Origin: Semisulcospira habei
Taxonomy: Eukaryota > Mollusca > Gastropoda > Semisulcospiridae
Assembly: GCA_036245525.1 (NCBI GenBank)
Contig: BTPG01000005.1
Coordinates: forward strand, 206,634,291-206,698,290
Direction of reading: 5' to 3'
DNA: 64,000 nt
The translations under genes were made by a program, and so were the position numbers. Numbering within the stretch: position 1 is the first letter of the stretch; every line of letters begins with the position of its first letter. Positions 43,360 to 54,385 of the stretch are shown here, in pieces. The notes beneath the pieces were generated by a model. The model saw only the letters and a list, made by a program, of their open reading frames with translations. It made no database searches and was not told the origin of the DNA.

Positions 43360-45000
43360 TTAACTTATTCTACCCCAGCAAAATAAAGATCCACCACGAT
43401 AGTTCAAGGGTGATGCCAGAATAGCTTGGCGCCTATGGGCGCCAAGCTATTCTGGCATCACCCTTGAACTATCATGGTGGATCTGTGTCCTGCACTGCAA
43501 CGCAGTCTTCTGAAGACGACTTCAACATTTGGGCTTAACTTATTCTACCCCAGACACACCACAGCAAGATATGGATCGACCACGATAGTTCAAGGGTGAT
43601 GCCAGAATAGCTTGGCGCCTATGGGCGCCAAGCTATTCTGGCATCACCCTTGAACTGTCATGGTGGATCTGTGACCTGCACTGCAACGCAGTCTTCTGAA
43701 GACGACTTCAACATTTGGGCTTAACTTATGTTGTAGTCGGGGGGTGTATAGGGTCTTTCTCACGCACTCACACCCTGGGGTTCGCTTCCGTGAGGGTTGA
43801 GAAGAGGCTTAATTGCAGAACATCTTTTTATTCACGGCATTAAATCGAGGCTGTAAGCCAAGGTCCTTAAATCAATGTCCTTAATTCAATGCCTTTAAGT
43901 CAATGCCTTTAAGTCAATGTTGCCACCCTGCAACAAACATTACAGGTCAAAAGTATATATATCATCTACAATATAGCGTGAACAGCTATTACTATCAAAC
44001 TACCACAAATATACATACGCCACTATAGCTTGAACATACATTCTAGCTATTGTCAAGCAACCGAAATTACAAAAGAATGTACAGTACAAATCGGCTCTAA
44101 ACAACGAATTATAAAAACAGACAGTCAAGTAAAAATAACATAAAATGCAATAACAACATTTTTCAGTTAATGCAATATTCTATTACCTTAACAAATAACC
44201 AAACATCTAGCTATTCAACATACCTTAGCAAAGTGTCAAAGGTGGATAACATGAAGGTAGGCTGAATCTCATATGATCCGATGCAGTCAAGTAGCAAAAC
44301 TGCTGTGTTTGACTGCCCAAAAATGTCACAGCAGCTTAGGTGAATACAGTTCAGTCAAAGCTCATGCACCTGACTGAAAAACTCATAACAGAACTTACCG
44401 CCCAAGATGCACTGGATTCTTGGAGCATTTATGGCTACATGCTGTCCAAACACAGAGTCAGGCAGCAATATTTATACATTTAGGCTAGAGCTAGGAACGA
44501 TATACATCTATGCTCCCACTGACTAAACTGTTCTGACTTACAGTTAAACCTGTCTGGTTTGCAGTGCAGTCTATCCATACCACCTTATAAAACAAGACAA
44601 CGGAATGAAGTAGATCAAGTTAAAAGAGAAAACGATATAAGAAGACAATACTACTAGGAATTAACAACCTATTTGGCTTTATCCATTAATTAACATTTAT
44701 TTTACCTTACAAATCATAATCAGTGGAAAATATAGACTATACACTTCCATTCCTCTATTTAACCGCATGATCAAAGATCACTCTACCACACTTATTCTAC
44801 CCCAGACACACCACAGCAAAATAAAGATCCACCATGATAGTTCAAGGGTGATGCCAGAATAGCTTGGCGCCTATGGGCGCCAAGCTATTCTGGCATCACC
44901 CTTGAACTATCATGGTGGATCTGTGTCCTGCACTGCAACGCAGTCTTCTGAAGACGACTTCAACATTTGGGGATTCTGGTCTTGGGGTAGAATGAGTTAA
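43360..45000. repeat. Three tandem F2 hairpin elements, the third split by an LTR
   Basis: Hairpins at 43388-43483, 43574-43669 and 44826-44921 share TGATGCCAGAATAGCTTGGC arms and a TATG loop. Units start TTAACTTATTCTACCCC at 43360, 43535 and 43721. Only the last keeps the right end GGGGTAGAATGAGTTAA. The three cores are nearly identical. Confidence 0.88.
43729..44790. mobile_element. Probable solo LTR (1.06 kb)
   Basis: Starts TGTTGTAG and ends CTACCACA, an inverted TG..CA pair, with CTTA directly repeated outside both ends (43725-43728, 44791-44794). No coding sequence. It interrupts the left end of an F2 element, whose sequence resumes seamlessly. Tandem TTTAAGTCAATGCC units lie near 43880-43920. 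LTR identity is inferred from the ends alone. Confidence 0.5.
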
Positions 45001-45061
45001 AATGACAGAACAGAACACTGACATTAATTAATTAACTGACAACATAAGAAATCACTTGAAA

Positions 45062-45390
45062 TTTCAGCCTTTATTATTGTCTTTCGTCCCCAACAACCAA
45101 CCATTCTTCCATTTGCAGAGTTTTAAATGGTATGCAGTATATTACAAAATGATCCAGCCCCCCCCCCCCCCCAATAACACTCTTGTAATCAATCTTTACG
45201 TTGTCAATGGTTTTCTTATCTTATCTTATTATTGTCTTTTGTCCCCAGCCAGCTGTTTCGTTTTGCAAATCCAAAGGTTATACAGTATACAAAATGATCC
45301 AGGCGTCCATCAGATAAAAAAAAAAAAAAAAAGCAGGCTATACATGCTGAAACCAACCCAATAATAACACTCTTGTAATAAATCTGTATG
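45062..45390. repeat. Diverged tandem duplication
   Basis: Two roughly 165-bp units share TTATTGTCTTT, GTCCCCA, AAAATGATCCAG and AATAACACTCTTGTAAT. A C12 run and an A16 run differ between them. A third partial copy (CTTTCGTCCCC) lies at 48740. Confidence 0.75.
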
Positions 45391-45426
45391 AAATTGAAAA
45401 TGCCGCGAGTGGCGGGGAACCTTAGT

Positions 45427-47899
45427 TCATGTCTTTTGTAACTTTTTCAGTCTGTTGCGGACGTAATCCTTAATGTTTGTCCAGCGCCTATGTCTAAGTG
45501 CCGGCTCTTCTGCCATTGCGTGCTGTATCTCGGCCTTTCCAGGAAGTTTGTTCATGACGAGGTGTGTCTTGAAACGAGTTTGAACAGCTTTCTCTTCAGC
45601 TTCCCCCCATGGTTTCCTTGTAAATCTAGCTTTCTTTCGAACAGGAGCTGACGCAGTACTGTCATCATCAAAACTATCTAGATTGTCATCAGGCTCTGGA
45701 CATCTTTTCTCCGTCATGCTCATCGATTCCTGTGTTGTTGACTTGCTACTTGCTTTATTCACAGGTGCTGTTCCCCCCCGAGACCTCTCTGCCAGTTTCT
45801 GATGTGTCTTCATTGTCAAAGTCAATCTCTTCATCATCGCCCAGCTCAGCTCTAATGCAACTCTCAAAATCTGTCATCCCATTGTTAACTGACAGAAGAA
45901 TCTTTGCCACTTTTGCCTTTTGAAGGACGTCTTGAGGTTGGCGGTAGATATGGCGATGTATCCGAATATCATGGCCAAGGAAATCTGCCAGCTGATCCTG
46001 GTCTAACTCCGAGATGGCCATTGACTGAGCCAAAGTTGCAACCTGCTTCCGTAACTGAGTAAATGCGAACATGGCTGGGTATGACACCCCTGCTTCTAGG
46101 GCATGGGCCTTTAGAACATCATGGCCTCTGTAAGGCCTCTGACCAGAAGGTGTGGCGAAGATGTACTGGGAATCAGCGAGAGCTGCACTGATTGCCTCAT
46201 TTGAAGGATTCTGTCCACAGTTGTCATCATCTTCTTCGTCAGCAAAACGGGAACACTCCTATTAAACTTGCCTCTGATTTCCACTCGCTGAAAATGATTC
46301 CCCATTTTCTTCTCAACCTCTGTGAGACCTTTCAAGATATCTTGATTGGTGATCGATCCAATCTTAGCATTCTGGAAGTCTGACACCTTCATTCTCTGAA
46401 CTTCTCCCCCTCGTTTTCGGTTGAAAAGTGATACAGCACAAAGAGTTGCTTTAACCACTGTCGGATAATCTTCCGAAACCATCCTTGTCTCAAGAAGCTG
46501 TTGGACCTTCCTCACATCTTTACATGATGGGATCAGCTTGGGTTTGTTCATGGTCATTTTCCCGACCGACTGGGCTGCTGTAGCGGACACACAATCATAC
46601 CAGTCCCCGTTGAAGACAGAGTCAAACCGCTGCGCCTCAGAGAGCTCCTGTCGCCACCAGTCGTCTAAACCCTGCCCAAGCTGTTTGGATGCCTGTGACT
46701 GTTTGATCTGTGAACACTTTTTCAAAGCATGGCCTACGCGCATTGCAAGATTGCCTTTTTTGAACTGATGTGTGTCCTCATCAAAATCTGCTAGCTCTTT
46801 TACAGCCAGGACAACATGATCAAAGCTAGCTGAATTGATCACAGCATTTAAACTTGCGATTTTCATTTCTGACCTCACTCTGATAATCTTTAATAGTCTC
46901 CCTAACTCCCGCATCCTGGAGCTGATTTGTCCAGCCATGTGTTCTTCAATGTCCCTGCAGTCAAATAATCTCTTTCCATACTCAAGAAGCAAGGGCCGGG
47001 GGTCAGTTCTGATGAGACGGCTTATCTCATCATCTCTCTGCCTGGCCAAGACCTTGTGATAGAAGGAAAATTCAATGTCTAAGGGTATTGGAAGCATTAG
47101 GCGACCACGGCGCGCCGCCTCCCCTCTCTGAGTGATCTAAAACCCTCCTGGTTTCTGACAGCAACGTTTTGAGTGTACAGAGATCAGCTTTTTTTGATAG
47201 AGCCCTTTGCAATGGCTACAGGCGAGAAGGTCGTCTACCTTACTAGTTTTGGTGCGATACTTAGGAATCAAACATCCAGATTTGTTTTCAAGAACAGCAA
47301 CGTTATGCATGTAATCACCCTCATCTTGTAGTCTGATCCATGCTCGACGTCTCTGCTTTGTCCCTTTTTTCATCAACAAAATTTTAGCAACGTCTGCCTC
47401 ATCTGCATGGACATCTTGTAAGTGCGTGCTCATTTTCAAGACAAGCTTGCCACACAATTTGCATGCATGTTTCTTGTCCCATTTGTACTTTCCTTTCCCT
47501 CTCTGCGACACGTGCACACCTGTTTCTTCTGTAAGTGCTCTTTCCCCTCCCCAGCATCATGTTCCTTCTGCCTATCCACATTCTCATTGCCACCCCCTAA
47601 CGCACACTGCTGGTACTAGCGTCACCGACACCTGGCCACCCCGAACCTGCCACTTTGATGAAATCTAACATAGTCGATACAATACTGTCTATGTCAGAGA
47701 TCCCAGCAATTGATGCTGACACACCATCTGAATCCGGTGAGCTCGAGCCAGGAACAAACTCCTCGTCATCACTGCCCTTGTATTGCGATGTGCTTGCACT
47801 ACTCTCAGTCTCAGGTCCATCCCAGGCTCCATTTGCCAACTGGAGAAAGAAAGAAAGACAGATTGAAACCAAAGCTGCATTAGGACAGAAACAGCCCAA
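45427..47899 (-). pseudogene. Zinc finger - tyrosine-recombinase-like - SANT-like gene, broken
   Basis: Pieces in transcription order: an acidic Ser-rich segment (47899-47597), a finger region (47517-47140, KHACKLCGKLVLKMSTHLQD, then CSHCKGLYQKKLISVHSKRC), a core (47097-46111, with KRGGEVQRMKVSDF resembling recombinase box I), then FTQLRKQVATLAQ and QLADFLGHDIRIHRHIYR (46087-45755), resembling box II with the terminal Tyr, and a SANT-like tail (RKPWGEAEEKAV ... RRWTNIKDYVRNRLKKLQ). The His of His-x-x-Arg appears as Thr. Breaks: in-frame TAG at 47137-47139, a frameshift near 46205, and a frameshift in the C7 run near 45775. Similar multi-copy proteins occur in invertebrates and fish. A Crypton-like origin is possible but unproven. 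Confidence 0.6.
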
Positions 47900-48389
47900 T
47901 TTTGGTTTAAGGGGCCTTGCACAAGAATAAAAAGAGTAATCCCGTGTATGACCGATTTACATATGTGTGACCTCGGTGACGAGGGCTGGCTTCTGCAGCA
48001 GCAAAATCCACGTTTTCTGAAAATGCAAGCAGTTTTCACACATTTGTCAACCCTGCGTGACCCTTCGAGAGAGGTCACCCAAATTGGCATGTTTAAAAAG
48101 GTCTTGCCACAAAGTATCCTTGGGCCAAGCTTGAAGAATGTGGCTTGAATAGTCTCCGAGAAAATGCCACCGTTAATGCTCACTATATATAAATAGTAAG
48201 AAACAATATATTATTATACTAAGAATTAAAAAAAAATACTTTACAAAGTTTTGGAGATGATATCTTTTTAATGCCTGAAGATTTTAAAATTATGACTGCA
48301 TCACAAAAAAAGATTACACACTTGTGAATACAACGCAGCAAACTCTTTTTCATCTCTAGAACTTTGTAAAGTTGTTTTTGATGCGTAGG

Positions 48390-48427
<38 letters not shown>

Positions 48428-49865
48428 ACGAAACCACTAAAATGGGTGACTTTCTTTACCATCCTTATGCAAAATGGGTATGTGTAAAATTCTGGGTGAC
48501 CAAGTCAGGCACACATTTTTTCTGAGGGTTGTTTCTGCATTATCTTTCATTCAAAAGTCAGAAAAAAATATCAAAATAGGATGTCCCCATTTCCCCAGAT
48601 TTACTTCATGTTGTGTTTTTGCGACACCCTGGGCCTGTGTGTTGACACGGAAGCGAGTGTTTTCAGATCAACTTGATGATCGCTGATTGGTTAGCCCAAC
48701 ACCGATGAATGAAGTTGTTTCCCTTGCCCTTCCTAAAACGTCTTTCGTCCCCCCGCTGGCCATTCTTCACGTTTGCAGAGGTACTTTATGCAATATTTCT
48801 TAGTTAAGAGCACGCCCAAATGTACTTGTTCAGTGCAGTTATTTAACTGAGAGATGCCTCCAATCCCCGATACCCGTTTGGCCCAGAAAAATAAGGCGTC
48901 TGCTTCGGCCGTGGCTCGGTCCGTGTCTTCCTCTCTGACCGTTGAGTCTTGTAGTAAATGATAATAGAACCCCACGATTTTAACAAAAGCTTTCTTCTTC
49001 AATGAAAGGAATTCGTTCAATAACACCATTACAAGGTCAATCTGCCACGCGATTTTGTTTCTTTTTTTCTGACAAGTGTGATTGTCAGTGATCGAAAAGT
49101 AACTTGACACATGCGTGCACAGTATGAGTTGACTTTTTAAAAAAAAAAAGGCGCTTTGGGGGTGCTACCCGGGTTATGACACATCGTAAGGTGTGAATGA
49201 TTACACGGCTGGCACCGCAGGTGTCCGCAGTTCCCGGGCCTGGTTAACACCAGGATATTTATGACAGGAGGCGTGGAATGTGGCCTTGTCACGCAGTCCC
49301 CAACCACATGGACCACCATGGCATCATATAATCACCCTCATCCTCATGCAAAATGAAAAAAAAAATAAATAGACTGAATAACTTATTACAGCAAACCTCA
49401 AAACAATGAATTTTGCAGTAAAGGGACAAAACATCTAAATATCACTGAAAGGTACATGGTTAAAGGTACCATTAATGGTACATTGTGGTAAATAGACACT
49501 GAGTTTGCCACTCAATCAACCTCTCCCTAAGAGATGGGGGCACAGGTCCTTACAGCTAATCCATGTGACCTACAAAAGCAGTCGTACCAACTATATATAG
49601 TCTCATGCTTCATTAGCCAACTATACCTTTATCAGTAAAGTACTGTACTTATAATAGCTGTCCACTGCTGACTGCCATCAGACAAGATATAAATTACTGC
49701 TTTGAAGTGGGGGCAGCAGAACCTCCTCCTATTTGTTATTACCCCAGCTTCCATCTCCTGTGACAGTAACAGCTGTCCCATGAATACACTATCCCAATTA
49801 CCAAAGTGTAAAACTAGTCTGTAAGTGTATATAATAATGTCTCTAAATACTGTATTTATAACTAA
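47900..49865. other. Intergenic with minor repeats
   Basis: Contains a GTGACCTTTGACC-type repeat relic at about 47950-48170 (related to 61550-62130), a GT run at 48396-48425 and an unrecognised 125-codon minus-strand ORF at 48733-49110 with no detectable motif. Nothing else could be named. Confidence 0.5.
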
Positions 49866-49985
49866 TTAATCCTTTTAGCCCCATGGCTGCTTTTCCCAAA
49901 TTTTGGACATGTTATTGAACGACCATGTACCAGTTGCAGGAGGTGGATTGACCATGTTAATTCACGAGTAGTGCCAGATTAGTTT
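49866..49985. repeat. F1 hairpin element, truncated
   Basis: TTAATCCTTTTAGCCCC followed by GGAGGTGGATTGACCATG. It ends within the left stem arm. Confidence 0.7.
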
Positions 49986-50142
49986 TCAGCAACCCATGTC
50001 AAACTTAATTGCCTCATTAATTTAAAGAAATGATAATCAGCAACTGATCAACAGACTGAAGAGGTCACACAAAACACACACACATGTGAGACTAAGTCTT
50101 GGGCGAGTTGACTTCTACTTTGGGCGAGAAAGACTACTTTGG

Positions 50143-50527
50143 TTGATTGATTGATTGTACATTGCTTAACGTCCCGACAGCAACAAGGCTTTCTCAGGAC
50201 GTGCCTGCACTGCTTGTGAAAAAAAAACAAAAAAACAAAAAAACAAAAAACAGAACATTGAATGTATGTCGCCAGCCGGTCAAATACGTTAAATAAACCT
50301 AACACATGGGGCTAAATAAAGCTAAGACCATTTAGCAACACACATCCAATATCAAGAGCTACAGGCAGTGCAGACAGTAGGGAGAGTTTTAAAAAGGCAA
50401 ATACAGGTGAATGGACCTCGGATAGACAGAAACACATGCCCCAGAATAGAGAGAACAACTCACCCTGTGGGGCTGACCAGGGTGACCCTGGGAACTAAAA
50501 ATTACCTAACCCCACCCAAGTCCCCCA
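50143..50527 (-). mobile_element. SINE-like retroposon, copy 3
   Basis: Same unit as 2514-2892, with an (AAAAAAC)n-like expansion near 50220-50250. Flanked by ACTTTGG (50136-50142, 50528-50534). It begins with three TTGA repeats. Confidence 0.82.
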
Positions 50528-50791
50528 ACTTTGGGCGAGTTGATCCCTTTCCTCGGCGAGTGACTGGGCGAGATGGGCATGTTGCCCCTCCACTCCCAAT
50601 CCCCCCCCCCCCTTTCCTTCCCCAGCAGGAAACATGTCTCCCTGGAGAGGAGCAAGTGAGGGTTAATTGCATTTCCTTGTAAATGTCAGCTGAACAAATA
50701 ATGATTTGCCTGTCACCAAACTTTGCTTGTCATCTTTCTTTCCTGTTGGCCTGTCAGTGTGTCTGCATGGGACAACAAAAGCTGCAGCCAT

Positions 50792-50990
50792 TTAACCCTG
50801 TGGCTGCATGTCCCCAGTATTTTGCAGGCATCTAACAACTAGGTATCAGTTGCAGGCGATGGATGGGCCATGATAATTCAAGGGTAGTGCCAGATTAGCT
50901 TGGCGCCTTCAGACGCCAAGCTAATCTGGCACTGCCCTTGAATTATCATGGTTAACCTATCTCCTGTAGACAGCTGGCGTTAAATGGATA
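50792..50990. repeat. F1 hairpin element
   Basis: TTAACCCTGTGGCTGC on the left. The stem 50868-50951 has a TTCA loop and very few mismatches. Confidence 0.82.
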
Positions 50991-51293
50991 AATTCATCTT
51001 CCTGGTTGGCCCATTAATCCAAGCAAGCAAAAGGTCGTCGGATGAACATCTGACCCATGTGCAGGCGATCTGCACCTGACGTCAGCCGCAGGACTACATT
51101 TTACAGTTGCATGCACAATTGGCCCAAGGATGTTTTGCTCACTGGCCTTCCTGTTTGGTCCTAGTCAAAACGTGAGCCCGAAGTCTGAATGCTTCTCTGG
51201 AGAGAATGCAACTGCCCGTTATTGTCGAGGTCTGGAAGCTCTGTGCCACATACATGCGAGAGCGCACTTTGGTAGTATGTGCTATGTCAGCAG

Positions 51294-51504
51294 TTAACCC
51301 TTTTCATCCTGATACACCCACTGGTTGAAATACATTTGTGATAGTTCAAGGGTGGTGCCAGAATAGCTTGGCGCCTCAGGCGCCAAGCTATTCTGGCACC
51401 ACCCTTGACATAAAACGGTTGATCTTACTCCTAATCTGTAATGTAACCTTCATAGGACACTGAGCAAATTTGAAAGAAATCAGCCTCAGGATGTAATGGG
51501 TTAA
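51294..51504. repeat. F5 hairpin element with TTAA ends
   Basis: TTAACCCTTTTCATCCTGAT and CAGGATGTAATGGGTTAA. The stem 51344-51409 is perfect with a TCA loop. Confidence 0.87.
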
Positions 51505-51509
51505 ACTGC

Positions 51510-51710
51510 TTAACCCGTTCAGTACCAGATGCAATCTGCAATTCAACACACAAAAACCCAAGCTGTCCCAGGAACATTGACTCAAAGCGGTGTCAGCAAA
51601 AGGCACAGATCCTCATGAGCCCCCACAACTGCACCAGATCATGAGGCTCTATACCTCTTGCAAGCTTGCAGTTGGGTGTTGTTCACATTTTCTCGGCGCT
51701 GAACGGGCCT
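51510..51710. repeat. F4 hairpin element
   Basis: TTAACCCGTTCAGTACC on the left and GGCGCTGAACGGGCC on the right. The stem at about 51594-51663 is worn. It lies only 5 bp from the preceding F5 element. Confidence 0.72.
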
Positions 51711-52010
51711 AAATTGTGAATAGGATAGGCCCGGCAGTACTTCGACTGTTCACGCTCGGAAGCTTTAACGTGTGTCACCGTTCACCAAAACCTGTACAGG
51801 AAAACCACATGAGCAAAGTCTGTCTTTTTTGCAAGAAAAAAAAGTGATCTTAAAAGACAGGTACAACATCTTTTAGGTGGCTGTACTTGTCTCTAAGTAA
51901 CGGTCTTTAATGACAGGTTGATCTCTCGTAAGGGTGGTTGTTGAAAACGGGTTCTATTGTGTACATTTCTCTGCAAAGTCAATCTCGTAGAAAGAATGAA
52001 CAAAGGCATA

Positions 52011-52220
52011 TTAACTCACTGCGCACCAGGTACGAAATGCCCACATTTTGTTGTCTGCTGAGGACTGCATTGCAATGCAGGAGACAGACCGACCATGATA
52101 GTTCAAGGGTGGTGCCAGAATAGCTTGGCGCCTATAGGCATCAAGCTATTCTGGCACCGCCCTTGAACTGTCATGGCCGAGCCATATCTTGCTGTGGTGT
52201 GTCGGGGCTGAATGAATTAA
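52011..52220. repeat. F2 hairpin element with TTAA ends
   Basis: TTAACTCACTGCGCACC and GGGGCTGAATGAATTAA. The stem 52093-52176 carries GGTGGTGCCAGAATAGCTTG. Confidence 0.82.
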
Positions 52221-52720
52221 TATGTGTATACAGGTCTCATTTGTACAACTCTGCCGTGAGATGGCCTTGGTCACCTGCTCGGCGTTAAACCCAAATCATT
52301 TGTACAACTCTTAAGCTATGATCGCTTAGTTATAAGCTATAACATCACAGGCTAGCACACATTTGATCACTGGAGACTGAAAGGGTTAACGTGAACCCAA
52401 TTAGGCACCAGTATTGTTCACAGTACTGGTTGCACCAGGGAGTTGACCTATTTAACCCAACAGCCACATTTTGGAGCCGACACTTAACAACTATAGTATT
52501 TACCAATTGCATGAAATATATCAGACATGATGATTAATAATAATACATAGTTTTTCTATAGCACTTTACAGCTCAGAAAAGATGAGAACAATACAAACAT
52601 TTCCATGTTTATACAAGTATGCAATAGCACATACTGTCAGCAGACACATTCATAATCACAACCTACCCAAATCGACTTGCATGCATAGATGACCTTGACC
52701 CAACTTTTCCTGGTAGCCCA

Positions 52721-52926
52721 TTAACCCATATCATCCTGAGGCTAAAAGCTTCAAATTTGTACACTGCCATACACAAGCTACAGATATGGATAAGGATATA
52801 GACCAATGGCTTTAGTCCAAGGGTGGTGCCAGAATAGCTTGGCACCAAGCTATTCTGGCACTGCCCTTGAACTATTTTAGTCAAACTTATGTCACACACA
52901 GGTGTATTCCGAATGATAAGGGTTAA
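52721..52926. repeat. F5 hairpin element with TTAA ends
   Basis: TTAACCCATATCATCCTGAG on the left and TTCCGAATGATAAGGGTTAA on the right, so it combines the two F5 end variants. The stem at 52813-52874 lacks the GGCGCC centre. Confidence 0.82.
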
Positions 52927-53034
52927 GACTATTTTAGTCCTACCAGGAAAAGATGGGTCTTCAAATTTATTTTGAGTGTTGTTGAGTGGCCAAGATACGG
53001 GCTAGTGGATGGTGTGATGCAAGAGAAGAGGACA

Positions 53035-53297
53035 AAGAAGTACCCAACGGAGAAAGAAACACGCTTAGAAAAAACGGTACAACACAATTTATTAATATTT
53101 CGGGTAAATACCCTTTGTCAAAATAGACAAACAAACAGATAAGTAGTGGCTAATGTCTCTGTTTGTTTGTCTATTTTGACAAAGGGTATTTACCCGAAAT
53201 ATTAATAAATTGTGTTGTACCGTTTTTTCTAAGCGTGTTTCTTTCTCCGTTGGGTACTTCTTTGTATTTCACACGCTTGGCAGTCAACTTTTTGGTC
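53035..53297. mobile_element. Inverted-repeat insertion with perfect 105-nt arms and a target duplication
   Basis: Arms 53034-53138 and 53159-53263 are identical in complement and surround a 20-nt loop. The 14-bp word AAGAGAAGAGGACA flanks the insertion (53021-53034, 53298-53311). The arms contain TTTCGGGTAAATACCC, a stem-loop word like those in Penelope-like element terminal repeats. Inverted partial terminal repeats with such duplications occur in that class. Assignment is tentative. Confidence 0.55.
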
Positions 53298-53578
53298 AAG
53301 AGAAGAGGACAGATGCAAGGGAAGTACTATCAAAGTGTTTGTATGCCGACGTGGCCAGCTTGTACTCTGTTTGCTGTCTGATGTCACCAAAATAATCTGG
53401 CACTACCCTTGAATTATCATGTTCAATCCATCTCCTGCTGCAGACCTGCCTACCCTTTACATTTGAAATGTGTAGTGTTCCGGACCAAATGTGTAGTTTT
53501 TCAGGCAAATGAGTAGTTTCAACCGAAACTTGACAAGGTTAATTGTGGCACGCCACTCACTCACACACACACACACAC

Positions 53579-53665
<87 letters not shown>
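53579..53665. repeat. TA microsatellite
   Basis: An uninterrupted (TA)n of about 86 bp following a short CA run. Confidence 0.98.
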
Positions 53666-53667
<2 letters not shown>

Positions 53668-53742
53668 CGTTTGGTGTCGGCAGACAAATTTTGACCAACT
53701 TCTTCCGGGCAGTTATTGAAAGTATTTTGACCTTCTCCCTGA

Positions 53743-53973
53743 ATGGTTTGGCAGCACCACACAGAAAGAGCGATCCAAATTAAAAAGAGTAGTAAAAACT
53801 GCATCAAAAATCATAGGTATTTGGAGTCCCTCTTCCACTCACGAAAGAATGCTAAAAAAAAAAAGGCTAGATCCACCCTCCGAGACGATTCCCACCCAAC
53901 CCACGAGTTGTTTGAGATGCTGCCATCCGAGTGCCGTTATAGAGCGATCGGGACAGGCAATATTCATTTTTAA
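53743..53973 (+). pseudogene. LINE reverse transcriptase C-terminal remnant
   Basis: Reads ARSTLRDDSHPTHELFEMLP then SECRYRAIG, the conserved tail of CR1/L2-type or Jockey-type LINE proteins (HP.H.LF.LLPSG.RYR). It is short, lies inside the third hAT, and has no flanking coding sequence. Confidence 0.6.
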
Positions 53974-54197
53974 AAAAGTTTTATCCAACCACTGTCCAGA
54001 CGTTTAATGATGCAAACAAACGTCAAACCTGACCCATCCGTCCCACTGTTTGGGCATGTAATGTATTGTCCAGCTACATCAAGCGACATGTTTCATTATT
54101 ACGATATGTTCTCTGTGACTTGTCTCACTGTGAAATCGTGTTTATTGCCTTTACGATTAGACCACAATAGTTCAAGGCATGCAGGTGTATGCGAGTG

Positions 54198-54198
54198 A

Positions 54199-54230
<32 letters not shown>
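54198..54230. repeat. GT microsatellite
   Basis: A (GT)n run of about 30 bp. Confidence 0.95.
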
Positions 54231-54232
<2 letters not shown>

Positions 54233-54344
54233 ACGTGAGCAGCTTAACTATATTTTAATGTAGTAAAACTGTTGCCGCTAGGGTTTCATGTGAAAGAAAA
54301 ACAGAAGATAGTGGTGGAAAACTCTTTAAAATAGAAACAAGGAA

Positions 54345-54385
54345 CGACGTTTCGGATCAAAGATCCTTCTTCAGGTGACATGCAG
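54345..54385 (-). other. Penelope-type terminal motif, hammerhead-like
   Basis: The minus strand carries CCTGAAGAAGGATCTTTGAT followed by CCGAAACGTCG: a CTGAAGA box, a GGATC/GATCC stem and a GAAA box in the order of a hammerhead core. One extra A lies between box and stem, and the outer stems are not evident, so self-cleavage is doubtful. Confidence 0.35.

Noticed and set aside
48733..49110. 125-codon minus-strand ORF as a gene
   Set aside because: No motif, no splice-supported extension, and no repeat copy to show conservation.
53080..53130. Hammerhead ribozyme in the 53-kb palindrome arms
   Set aside because: The stem and GAAA are present (GGGTATTTACCCGAAA), but the box reads TTGACAA instead of CTGANGA.
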